Positions 55,530 to 63,900 of a stretch of 64,000 nucleotides of DNA are shown here, in pieces. Made by a program: the position numbers and the translations under genes. The number at the start of each line of letters is the position of its first letter. Positions within the stretch are counted from its first letter, which is position 1. The DNA is taken from contig JBAYVF010000005.1 in assembly GCA_041674705.1 (NCBI GenBank), positions 45,149 to 109,148 of the forward strand, written 5' to 3'. A model generated the notes under the pieces. That model ran no database searches and was not told the origin of the DNA. It saw nothing but the letters and a program-made list of their open reading frames with translations. This DNA comes from Aquincolibacterium sp041674705. Lineage in GTDB: Bacteria > Omnitrophota > Omnitrophia > Omnitrophales > Aquincolibacteriaceae.

Positions 55530-56408
55530 ATGATAAGAAGCATGACGGCTTTTGCTCGCGTGTCGATTGCGGCCGGGGGCAAGCATTGGGTCGTCGAGAT
55601 CAAGTCGCTGAATCAGCGGTATTTTGAACTTTCTCTGCGACTTCCGCCCGTGATGTATGCTTTCGAGTCGCAGGTTCGGCCTCTTGTTCAGTCGATGATG
55701 CACAGGGGGAAGATCTCTCTTAGCATCGCGGAAGAGGGGCGTAACGGCGAAGCGCTTGTCTATGAACTTGATCAAGATCAGGTGAAGGCTTATCTCGCCT
55801 CCGCCAAGAAAATCAAGGCGAAGTTCAAGCTGGAAGGGAAACTCACGGTCGAAGAGATCATGCGGCTTCCCGGCGTGGTGAAGGAAAAAGTTGCGGAAGA
55901 TCCAAAGGCCTGGAATTGGGTAAAGCTCAGCGTACTTTTAAAGAAGGCTCTCGATAAAGCGATCTGTCACAAGGAAGAAGAAGGCGAAAAACTTGACAAG
56001 GATTTTCGCCTGCGCCTGGATCGTATCGCTAAAACGACGCATAAGATCGAGAGCTTGGTGAAAGGCAATCAAAAGATCTATTTTGAGAAGTTGAAAAATC
56101 GTCTCACGGATCTTCTGGGGGACGAGAAGCTCGACACGGAGCGGCTTTATAGGGAAGTCGCGCTCCTGACCGAGCGATCAGATATCACCGAAGAAACAGT
56201 GCGTATGAAAAGCCACCTGGAGCTTTTCGAGAAATGGCTCGGCCGGCCGGGAGAGATCGGTCGCGAGTTGGATTTTCTCTGTCAGGAAATGAACCGTGAG
56301 GCGAACACGATGGCGTCGAAGGCCCAGCTCTTTGAGGTCTCCCAGGAAGCCATCGCGATCAAAAGCGAGATCGAAAAGATCCGCGAACAGGTCCAGAATG
56401 TCGAATAA
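55530..56408 (+). CDS. yicC: YicC family endoribonuclease-type protein
   Basis: 292 residues of the YicC/YloC family, known to be RNA endonucleases in E. coli and B. subtilis. The N-terminus MIRSMTAFARVSIAAGGKHW and VEIKSLNQRYFELSLRLPP are the family signature, with the C-terminal DUF1732 part ETVRMKSHLELFEKWLG and GRELDFLCQEMNREANTMAS. ATG 55530. It heads the gmk-rpoZ group, the usual position of yicC in many bacteria. Confidence 0.93.
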   Translation: MIRSMTAFARVSIAAGGKHWVVEIKSLNQRYFELSLRLPPVMYAFESQVRPLVQSMMHRGKISLSIAEEGRNGEALVYELDQDQVKAYLASAKKIKAKFKLEGKLTVEEIMRLPGVVKEKVAEDPKAWNWVKLSVLLKKALDKAICHKEEEGEKLDKDFRLRLDRIAKTTHKIESLVKGNQKIYFEKLKNRLTDLLGDEKLDTERLYREVALLTERSDITEETVRMKSHLELFEKWLGRPGEIGRELDFLCQEMNREANTMASKAQLFEVSQEAIAIKSEIEKIREQVQNVE

Positions 56409-57003
56409 AAAAATAGAAGCAAGCCAGGGCATCTTGGTAGTTCTCTCCGCGCCTTCGGGATGCGGGAAAACAAGCATTGTCGAACGTCTTCTCAAGCGCC
56501 ATCCGGACTGGGTACGTTCGATCTCGGCGACTACGCGCAAGCCCCGGGTCGATGAAAAAAACGCGCAGGATTATTTCTTTTATTCCCGGCAGGATTTTGA
56601 ACGAAAAGTACACGACGGGAAGATGTTGGAACATGCCGAGATTTACGGTAATCTCTACGGGACTCCGCGGGAGTTTGTGGAGGATCAGGTCGCGCAGGGC
56701 AAGACTGTCATCATGACGATCGATGTTCAAGGGACAAAGCAGATCATGGAGTCTTGGGGGAAGAAACGTCCGCTTCTTAGTATTTTTATTCTCCCGCCCT
56801 CAGTCAAAGTGTTAAGGGAACGGCTGACGGGGCGAAAAACGGAAAGCCCCGAGGAGATCGAAAAGCGGATCGAAATCGCGCAGGATGAGATCAAGGCTGC
56901 GAAGCTTTATCACCACACGGTCATCAACCAGAACCTGGACCAGGCGGTGCTCGAGGTCGAGGAAATTATTTTGAATGTTTCAAAACAAAGGAGAACAAAT
57001 TAG
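56398..57003 (+). CDS. gmk: guanylate kinase
   Basis: Phosphorylates GMP to GDP. About 201 residues. The P-loop is LSAPSGCGKTSIVERLL, followed by VRSISATTRKPRVDEKNAQD, AEIYGNLYGTPREFVEDQVA and MTIDVQGTKQIMES. ATG 56398 lies within the last 11 bases of yicC. The open frame from 56296 starts too early. Its product feeds the guanine nucleotide pool together with guaB3/guaA elsewhere in the window. Confidence 0.95.
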   Translation: MSNKKIEASQGILVVLSAPSGCGKTSIVERLLKRHPDWVRSISATTRKPRVDEKNAQDYFFYSRQDFERKVHDGKMLEHAEIYGNLYGTPREFVEDQVAQGKTVIMTIDVQGTKQIMESWGKKRPLLSIFILPPSVKVLRERLTGRKTESPEEIEKRIEIAQDEIKAAKLYHHTVINQNLDQAVLEVEEIILNVSKQRRTN

Positions 57004-57005
57004 CC

Positions 57006-57227
57006 ATGGCGTACATTGCGTTGGAAAAGATCTTATCGGAAAAAAACAAGAGTCTCTACAAAAGCGTGCTAACGGCCGCGGCCCGGGCGAATGAACTCGC
57101 GCAAGGCGCCCAGCCACTCATCAAAACAGATTCCAAAAAAGTTGCGACCATTGCTCTGAACGAAATGGCCGCGAAGAAGGTCAGTTATGTTGAGATCAAA
57201 GTCAAAGGCAAAAAGACTCTCGGGTAG
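57006..57227 (+). CDS. rpoZ: RNA polymerase omega subunit
   Basis: 73 residues. The gmk-rpoZ position and features such as RANELAQGAQPLIKTDSKKV followed by ATIALNEMAAKKV match the omega family (usually Arg-Ala-...-LA-GA-P-...-K...-ALEE). It assembles with beta-prime. Its end overlaps the coaC start by 41 bases. Confidence 0.88.
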   Translation: MAYIALEKILSEKNKSLYKSVLTAAARANELAQGAQPLIKTDSKKVATIALNEMAAKKVSYVEIKVKGKKTLG

Positions 57228-57774
57228 GACGGTTCTTCACGTCCTGACGGGCAGTATTGCTACCTACAAGGCCCCGGATCTTATCAAAAAGATGAAAGAC
57301 GAGGGCGCGCGGGTGGTGTGTGTCATGACGCATTGCGCCAAGGAGTTCGTGACGCCGACTGTCCTTCGTACCGTGAGCGGCGAGCGCGTTTATTCCGAGA
57401 TGTTCCCGCAGGACGCTCCTTTTGGCGTGCTTCACACGTCCCTGGCGGATCTCGCGGACCTTATTCTGGTTTCTCCTGCGACCGCGAATTTCATCGCGAA
57501 GATGGCGACCGGCATCTCAGATGATCTGGCCAGTTGTCTTGTGCTTGCGACGCGGAAACCTATTCTGGTCGCTCCGGCCATGAACGACAATATGTACCTG
57601 CATCCCGTGACCCAAAAAAATATTGCCCAGCTCAAAGCCTTGGGATATCACTTCGCAGATCCGGTCGAAGGGGACCTGGCTTGCGGGCGTGTCGGGGTCG
57701 GTCATATTGCTCCGGACGAATCCATTCTTGCTTCGGTGCAGTTGATTCTTTCCCCAAAAACCAGTCGCAGGTAA
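57187..57774 (+). CDS. coaC: phosphopantothenoylcysteine decarboxylase (CoaC half)
   Basis: FMN-dependent decarboxylation in coenzyme A synthesis. 195 residues of the HFCD flavoprotein fold. VLHVLTGSIATYKAPDLIKK, the catalytic histidine in FGVLHTSLADLADLILVSPA, PATANFIAKMATGISDDLAS, and PAMNDNMYLHPVTQKNI with the catalytic asparagine. Usually fused to CoaB; here it ends at 57774 and CoaB restarts six bases later in another frame. ATG 57187 is inside rpoZ. Confidence 0.9.
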   Translation: MLRSKSKAKRLSGRTVLHVLTGSIATYKAPDLIKKMKDEGARVVCVMTHCAKEFVTPTVLRTVSGERVYSEMFPQDAPFGVLHTSLADLADLILVSPATANFIAKMATGISDDLASCLVLATRKPILVAPAMNDNMYLHPVTQKNIAQLKALGYHFADPVEGDLACGRVGVGHIAPDESILASVQLILSPKTSRR

Positions 57775-57779
57775 TCTCC

Positions 57780-58424
57780 GTGGCGCCTCGCCTCAAAAAG
57801 ATCCTCATTACCGCCGGGCCGACGCGGGAGATGCTTGATCCCGTGCGATTTCTCTCCAATCTCTCGACAGGGGAAATGGGCTATGCCCTTGCAAGAGTCG
57901 CCGCTGCAAAAGGTTATCAGGTAAGTCTTGTTAGCGGTCCGACGGATCTCCAGCCTCCTCAAGGCGTAAAGTTTTACCCTATCCTCTCAGCTCTGCAAAT
58001 GAAGAAGGTTTGTAAGGAACTTTTCCCTAAGCACGATGGTCTCATCATGACAGCGGCGGTTTGCGATTTTATGCCTGTCGTGGCCGGCCGGCACAAGATC
58101 CCGAGTGCAAAAGGGCTGATGTTGAAACTGAGGCGGACGCCGGATATCCTGGCGTCGCTTGCAAAACGAAAAGGTCGCCGGATAGTCATAGGCTTTTGTC
58201 TTGAAACCCAGGATCTGATACGTCGCGCCAAAGAGAAGCTCGTAAGGAAGAGGCTGGATGGTATTGTGGCGAATTTTTATGGTGTCGGGCGTATCCCGTT
58301 CGGGAAACGGCGGGTGAAGGTTCATTTGATCGATGCTGCCGGCACGGTCCGGAAGATCGCGGGCCAGTCCAAGCCGCAGCTTGCGAAGATCCTTTTGGGA
58401 TGGATGGAGAGTTTGGCGGGCTAA
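57780..58424 (+). CDS. coaB: phosphopantothenate-cysteine ligase (CoaB half)
   Basis: Ligates cysteine to phosphopantothenate. 214 residues. The start GTG 57780 gives VAPRLKKILITAGPTREMLD, the typical CoaB beginning, followed by RFLSNLSTGEMGYALARVAA, MTAAVCDFMPVVAG, and KLRRTPDILASL. The split from CoaC falls at the domain boundary, so it looks like two genuine genes rather than a broken one. A perfect inverted repeat starts at its stop codon. Confidence 0.9.
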   Translation: MAPRLKKILITAGPTREMLDPVRFLSNLSTGEMGYALARVAAAKGYQVSLVSGPTDLQPPQGVKFYPILSALQMKKVCKELFPKHDGLIMTAAVCDFMPVVAGRHKIPSAKGLMLKLRRTPDILASLAKRKGRRIVIGFCLETQDLIRRAKEKLVRKRLDGIVANFYGVGRIPFGKRRVKVHLIDAAGTVRKIAGQSKPQLAKILLGWMESLAG

Positions 58425-58461
58425 TGCCGCATCGCATTAAAATCTATGGGTATGCGGCATT
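58423..58461. repeat. inverted repeat AATGCCGCAT after coaB
   Basis: AATGCCGCAT (58423-58432) and ATGCGGCATT (58452-58461), perfect over 10 bp, overlapping the coaB stop. It is followed by a second inverted repeat TCCTTGTC (58463-58470)/GACAAGGA (58495-58502). No T-run is present, so termination is uncertain. Confidence 0.6.
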
Positions 58462-58535
58462 GTCCTTGTCGATCATTTTTAAGATGAAATTTAAGACAAG
58501 GACTAAAAATCTATTTTGAAATTCAGAAAAGTGAT

Positions 58536-58577
58536 TATAATGAGCGAAATTTCAGGGCTGCATTGTTAGGTTATAAT
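58536..58577 (+). promoter_or_regulatory. two TATAAT boxes before the Gly-zipper lipoprotein gene
   Basis: TATAAT at 58536-58541 and again at 58572-58577. Neither has a strong -35 at 17 bp (ATTTTG and ATTTCA). The second would give a very short leader to the ATG at 58601. Confidence 0.4.
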
Positions 58578-58600
58578 TGAACTTGCCAAAGGAGGACATC

Positions 58601-59080
58601 ATGAAGCTCTTTACAAGAAGACTAGCGGCTGTTTTGATCCTACCCCTGATGCTTAGCGGGTGCGCGACCGAGAGCGGTTTAACGGAACGAGAAACAGGGG
58701 GGTTGGCAGGCGCAGCGCTTGGTGCGGGGGCGGGTGCTCTTGTCGGGGCTGCATCGGGTCACGCGGGCGTCGGTACGGCCATTGGTGCGGGTGCCGGTCT
58801 TTTGACGGGTGTGGTTGCGGGCGAGATGGCGCGTCGTCAAAAGGAACAGACGAAAAAAGAGCTGCGCCAAGAGATGATGCAGCAGCAGTATCAGCCGCAG
58901 TATGCGCCCCAGCCGGTCGCGGCGCAAAGCGCTATACCGGTCCAGCAGCAACCGGTCTACGCGCAACCTTCGGTGAAGCAGGAACTGAACACAAAATACA
59001 ATCCGCGGACGGGACAGACCTTTCCCTCAAATTACACCTATGACCCAAATACCGGCGAAGAGCTGAAGCTGCTTCAATAA
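58601..59080 (+). CDS. glycine-zipper lipoprotein
   Basis: 159 residues. The signal peptide ends in the lipobox LMLSGC (Cys at about residue 21). A Gly-zipper helix pair follows (GGLAGAALGAGAGALVGAAS and GVGTAIGAGAGLLTGVVAGE), then a Lys/Glu helix and a Gln/Pro-rich tail (QQQYQPQYAPQPVAAQS), and a short conserved end YNPRTGQTFPSNYTYDPNTG. It resembles small outer-membrane lipoproteins of the YMGG/OmpA-anchored type; its role is unknown, possibly structural. AAAGGAGG (58588-58595) precedes ATG 58601. Confidence 0.85.
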   Translation: MKLFTRRLAAVLILPLMLSGCATESGLTERETGGLAGAALGAGAGALVGAASGHAGVGTAIGAGAGLLTGVVAGEMARRQKEQTKKELRQEMMQQQYQPQYAPQPVAAQSAIPVQQQPVYAQPSVKQELNTKYNPRTGQTFPSNYTYDPNTGEELKLLQ

Positions 59081-59084
59081 TCCC

Positions 59085-60182
59085 ATGAAGCCTAAAAAGA
59101 TCAAGAAAATCGGGATCTTGACCGGGGGTGGAGATTGCCCGGGGCTTAATGCGGTCATTCGTGCTGTCACAAAATCTGCGATTGCGAACTATGGGTGGGA
59201 AGTTTTCGGGATCGAAGATGGTTACGCGGGGCTGATCGAGAAACGCGGCCATGAACTGACCCAGGCTCATGTGTCAGGGATCCTTACGCTGGGAGGCACT
59301 ATCCTCGGAACATCGAATCGCGCGGACCCGTTCAAAGTGCCCGTGGTTAAGGGAAAGAAGATCGTTTTTGAAGATCATTCCGACCAGTCGATCGAGAATT
59401 TCCGGCAATGGGGTTTGGACGTTCTGGTAGCGGTCGGGGGCGATGGGACGCTTTCCATTGCCAATCATCTTTGCCATAAAGGAATCCCGGTTGTCGGAAT
59501 TCCAAAGACCATTGATAACGATCTGAGCGGTACGGATTACACGTTTGGTTTTCATACCGCCGTAAGTATCTGCACGGAAGCGATCGACCGGCTCCACACG
59601 ACGGCTGCCGCGCATCATCGGGTGATGATTCTTGAGGTGATGGGGAGGAACGCCGGCTGGATCGCGCTTCATTCCGGTTCTGCGGGCGGTGCCGACATCA
59701 TTTTGCTACCGGAGTTTCCGTATTCGATGGAAGCCATCTGCAAAGCTGTCAAGAAGCGGGCTCAACATGGGAAAAAGTTCAGTCTGATCGTAGCGGCTGA
59801 AGGGGCGAAAGAAAAAGGCGGGAAAGTTATTGAGAAAAAGAGCGATCCCAAGAATCCCTATCCCATCAAGCTCGGAGGTGTCGGAAAATATCTCGAGGAA
59901 CGACTTGAAAAGTGTACGGGACTCGAAACCCGTTCGGCGAGTTTGGGGCATATTCAGCGGGGAGGTTCTCCGGTGCCGGCGGATCGCAATTTGGGAACGC
60001 TCTTTGGAACCCATGCCGTGGAGTTGATCCGTGAGCAGAAATGGGCCCAGATGGTTTGCGTGCAGGGGAATGCTATCAAATCCATCCCGATCGAGGAAGC
60101 TGTCCACAAATTGAAATTGGTGACGCCGGACAGTCCGCTTGTGGTGGCCAGCGCAGCTGTCGGAATTAGTTTCGGACGATAA
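59085..60182 (+). CDS. pfkA: 6-phosphofructokinase
   Basis: Phosphorylates fructose-6-phosphate in glycolysis. 365 residues. ILTGGGDCPGLNAVIRAV (phosphate loop), VAVGGDGTLSIANHLCHKGI, then GIPKTIDNDLSGTDYTFGFH, EVMGRNAGWIALHSG and LGHIQRGGSPVPADR. At the position that separates ATP from pyrophosphate enzymes it has GGDGT (Gly) but PKTIDND (Lys), a mixed combination reported for some ATP-dependent group III enzymes; the phosphate donor cannot be settled from sequence alone. It starts 4 bases after the lipoprotein gene. Confidence 0.92.
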   Translation: MKPKKIKKIGILTGGGDCPGLNAVIRAVTKSAIANYGWEVFGIEDGYAGLIEKRGHELTQAHVSGILTLGGTILGTSNRADPFKVPVVKGKKIVFEDHSDQSIENFRQWGLDVLVAVGGDGTLSIANHLCHKGIPVVGIPKTIDNDLSGTDYTFGFHTAVSICTEAIDRLHTTAAAHHRVMILEVMGRNAGWIALHSGSAGGADIILLPEFPYSMEAICKAVKKRAQHGKKFSLIVAAEGAKEKGGKVIEKKSDPKNPYPIKLGGVGKYLEERLEKCTGLETRSASLGHIQRGGSPVPADRNLGTLFGTHAVELIREQKWAQMVCVQGNAIKSIPIEEAVHKLKLVTPDSPLVVASAAVGISFGR

Positions 60183-60277
60183 GATCTCACAACGGGTCTT
60201 ACGATTTTTTTAAATTAAAGTCGTTGGCTTGCTTTCCTTATAAAATGCAATCAATGTAAACCAGGCGCGGTCCTAAA

Positions 60278-60334
60278 GGACTGCACAAGGCGTCCCAATT
60301 CTCGATAGGAATTAAAGGTGAATTGGGACAGTCC
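60278..60334 (+). repeat. hairpin element upstream of tRNA-Cys
   Basis: GGACTG (60278-60283)/CAGTCC (60329-60334) and TCCCAATT (60293-60300)/AATTGGGA (60321-60328), with a loop of about 20 nt. Related to 48663-48719. The sequence GGGACAGTCC also appears in the mqnC palindrome. Confidence 0.6.
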
Positions 60335-60368
60335 TGATTTCTTCCATTTTTAAATTAATGATAATCAG

Positions 60369-60442
60369 GGCGCGGTAGCAAAGTGGTAATGCATCGGTCT
60401 GCAAAACCGATATCGGCGGTTCAATTCCGCCCCGCGCCTCCA
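60369..60442 (+). tRNA. tRNA-Cys (GCA)
   Basis: Acceptor GGCGCGG/CCGCGCC, anticodon stem TCGGT/ACCGA with loop CTGCAAA (anticodon GCA), T-stem GGCGG/CCGCC, discriminator T and encoded CCA. Confidence 0.95.
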
Positions 60443-60475
60443 TTCTTCTCTCAGTGATCAGCCTTCTATAAAAAT

Positions 60476-60563
60476 GCCCGAGTGGCGGAATCGGCAGACG
60501 CACCGGACTTAAAATCCGTTGGGGAGTTAAATCCCTGTGCCAGTTCAAATCTGGCCTCGGGCA
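60476..60563 (+). tRNA. tRNA-Leu (TAA)
   Basis: An 88-nt class II tRNA. Acceptor GCCCGAG/CTCGGGC, anticodon loop CTTAAAA (anticodon TAA), long variable arm TGGGGAGTTAAATCCCTG, discriminator A. CCA is not encoded. A short T-run follows (60565-60571), likely part of a terminator. Confidence 0.95.
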
Positions 60564-60571
60564 TTTTTTTT

Positions 60572-60835
60572 ACTCGGTTTTTAAAAAGTCCCGCCACCGA
60601 ATTGCAGTTAGTCTTTCATCCCTGACGCATGCGCTTGTTTAGAAGGTAAGCGTTGCACTTCGTTGTATCCCGCGATTTTCTTTCCGGAATTTTCTGCTTT
60701 TGAGGGTCGAAAAAAATATTTGTATGAAATTTTTTTAACATTCTCGATTTGAATATTACCTTATATACCTTTAAAAGCACTTTAACAAAATGTAAAAATA
60801 ATCATAACTTGTTGCATATCAATGACTTGCGATCA
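60572..60835. other. AT-rich non-coding stretch before the last gene
   Basis: About 260 bases with no open frame that resembles a gene. It contains AT-rich runs (around 60710-60810) and small inverted words such as TCAATGACTTGCGATCATTGA at 60819-60839. No known RNA motif was recognised. Confidence 0.4.
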
Positions 60836-60864
60836 TTGACAAGCCTCGAAAGTCATGTTACTCT
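60836..60864 (+). promoter_or_regulatory. candidate promoter of the large secreted protein gene
   Basis: TTGACA at 60836-60841, a 17-bp spacer and TACTCT at 60859-60864, giving a leader of about 90 nt with a small hairpin CGGCC/GGCCG near 60910-60928. Confidence 0.5.
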
Positions 60865-60958
60865 TGAGCCAGGTTACAGAATTGATAAATGCTTAAGCTT
60901 TTATCTCTTCGGCCTCAGGGCGGGGCCGTTAAAAATCCGGTCGAGAAAGGGCGAAAAA

Positions 60959-63900
60959 ATGAATATCAAAAATAATCATTTTTATCAGCTGCGGCATTCT
61001 GGTCCAAAAAAAATCTTAGCCTCGCTTGTTATTCTCGCATTTTTCTTTTCCCAAACGGTTCCTTCCGGTTTTGCTGACATCACGCTTCGCCCTGAAACTC
61101 GCGTGACGCCCTACCAGCCCGAGACCGATGCGACCGATGATTCCTCCAACTCTCAGCAAACAAATCAAACGTCTGATATTCCGCTCGATCCGAACGCGGT
61201 CTTTTCGCAGGATGAACTTTCTTTAACCCCATCTGATGTGATTTCGAACGATCCGCAGACCTCTGTGCAAACCGCTCGGGATGCGATGGAGTATTCCTTT
61301 GATCAGGCCGCTGATTATTTGACGCTCGATTATGCAGCGGCGGTGATCGTGCGGGATGTGACGGCCGAAGACCTTCGCAGTCTCGTTCAGCTTGATGTGG
61401 AAGTGGGAATCGCCGTGATCCGCGGGAAAGCCGTATTTTTTACAAGCGGCAGTAGCGAAGAGCTTCGCGCCAATATCGCGGCGCAAACCTTGCTCCAGGA
61501 ATCACCGATCATTGTGCATACGCATCCTGCGGGAGAACGGACCCAACCCAGCTTGAGCGATTTTTCTTTGGCCGGGGAGACGGTCGAGTACCTGCTTTCG
61601 GAAGATGGGGTTTATGCCTATAACCGCGATGGCCTTATTAGTGAGCAGCCATTAACCGAAGAAGAGTTGGCGGATTTATTGAGGACCGCGCAATCTCCGG
61701 AAGCTTCTTCCGTGGAAGCGCGCGCGATTTTGAATAACTTTATTTCTGAGATCGATGAATACAATAGCCAACAGGAGCAAACCCCCGTTTTTCGTTCCGC
61801 AGACCCAATTACTGTTTTCTCCGGACAACCCACCCTGGGGGCATTCAGCAGTGCCGATCCTAATGCGACTTCGCTTCCGATTATCGGCCAGACTTCAACC
61901 AGCGAGTTTTCCGTCAATTACAATGTGACGCCTGCGAACAGTTATTCGGGGGCAGTGATCAATTTTGATCCGAATCGCACGGGGCAGTCCCAGGATCTCA
62001 GCGGGTACGGTTCGATCACTTTTGAAATGAAAACCGCCACGGCTTGCACCGGCCACTGTCTCAAGCTGGAACTGAAGGATGCGGAGAAGCACACGGCCGC
62101 TTTCTGGATCAGCGATCTTACGACAAGTTATGAGCAAATTAGCATTCCCAGATCCGCCATCGCGCAATATTTTCCCGAGTTTAAACTCGATCAGGTTAAA
62201 GAGATCACTTTTGTTTTCGAGAACACGCAACTTGCGAATAAAACAGGGCGCCTGGACATCAAAACCGGTGGGCTTTATTTTGAACCGCCTGTGGCGGCAG
62301 GGGCCACGGGTCTCGTGACCGATATGTACACTTATAAGGTAGGCCCGGGGCTGATGGCGAGTCCGGCGGGTGCTGCGAGCAATTTACAAACGCCCAATAG
62401 TACCCAGCTTTCATTTAACTACAATATTCCTTCCGGGTCAGGGAACTGGGGCGGGGCGATCCTGACATTCGGGGCGAATGGAAATCCGCTCCCCAATCTT
62501 ACGAACAACAATCTCACATTTGAGGTGAGTGGAACCAGTAAGCTCCGGGTCTCGGTGTCGGATGATGTGGTGGTTGGCACCAACGGGGATGGAAGCCCGA
62601 GATATCGAAGTGTGACGCTTGTCTTCACCGGAATCTCCGCAACGAATAAATACATCACGATCACACAAGCGGATCTTTTGAGAGCGATTCCTGATTTTCA
62701 TTATAACAAAGTGACTTCAGTAGCCTTTGTAGTGGATAAGAGCGTGGCGACCGGAACGGGAACGGTGACGGTGAAAAGCAAAGGACTGGTCGTCTATCCG
62801 CCTGCACCGGCAACTTCGACCGGAACGTTAACGGACCTTGGAATTTATCAGACGAGTGCCGGCTCTTTGGCAATTCCAAAGGAAGCTTTGACCAGTTTTA
62901 GCGCGCCGGACAGCACGCAATTTTCATTTGGCTACAATGTCCCAAGCGGTAGCGTCAATTATGCAGCCGGCATTTTAACATTCGGGGCGAACGGGAATCC
63001 CAATCCTGATCTAACGAGCGAAGGTCTGACATTTTCTGTGACGGTTCCGAGTGGTGTAACCACGTTGAAAGTGTCGGTGTCGGATGATGTGTGGACCGGG
63101 ATGAGCAATCCTGACGGGACGCCTCAATACCGCACCGCGACCTTATTGTTCACAGGTATCTCCGCAACGAATAAATACATCACGATCACACAAGCGGATC
63201 TTTTGAGAGCGATTCCTGATTTTCATTATAACAAGTTGACCTCAGTGGCCTTTGTGGTGGACAAGAGCGTGGCGACCGGAACGGGAACGGTGACGGTCAA
63301 AAGCCAGGGTCTTTATTTCGAGCCTTCCGTGAACGCGCTGTCGACGGGTACTGTCACCGATCTTAAGGCCTATCAGGTAGGCCCCGGTGTTATTGAGAGT
63401 CCGGCGAGTGCGATTACGGGAGACCTTCATAACACGTCGAGCACGGCTTTCAGTTTCGATTACAACATTCCCGCCGGGTCAAAGGACTGGGGGGGTGGAA
63501 TTCTCGTTTTTAACGCAGTGGATGGGAGCGGAGTTCCGATTCGTCCTGATTTGACGAATTCGAATCTTACCTTCGAAGTGAGCGGGACGGGGACGCTCCG
63601 GGTTTCGGTGTCCGATGATGTCCCGACCGGGATGAAAAACGCAGACGGTACTTTGCAATACCGAAGTGTGACGCTTGTTTTCATCGGGATCAATACGACA
63701 AACAAGTTCGTGACGATCACGAAAGAGACTCTTCAAAAAGCGCTCAGTAGTTTTCATTTTAATGCGATCACGTCAGTATCCTTTGTTGTGAATAAAAATG
63801 TGGCGACGGGGACGGGAACGGTGACGGTGAAGAGTGAGGGGCTTTATTATGTCGAGAGGTTAAACGCGGACCCAACGCTTTCCGCCACTTCGATCAGTCA

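Noticed and set aside
57770..57785. Frameshift or pseudogene in coaBC
   Set aside because: The break is exactly at the domain boundary, with a stop, a short gap and a plausible GTG start; both halves keep their catalytic motifs.
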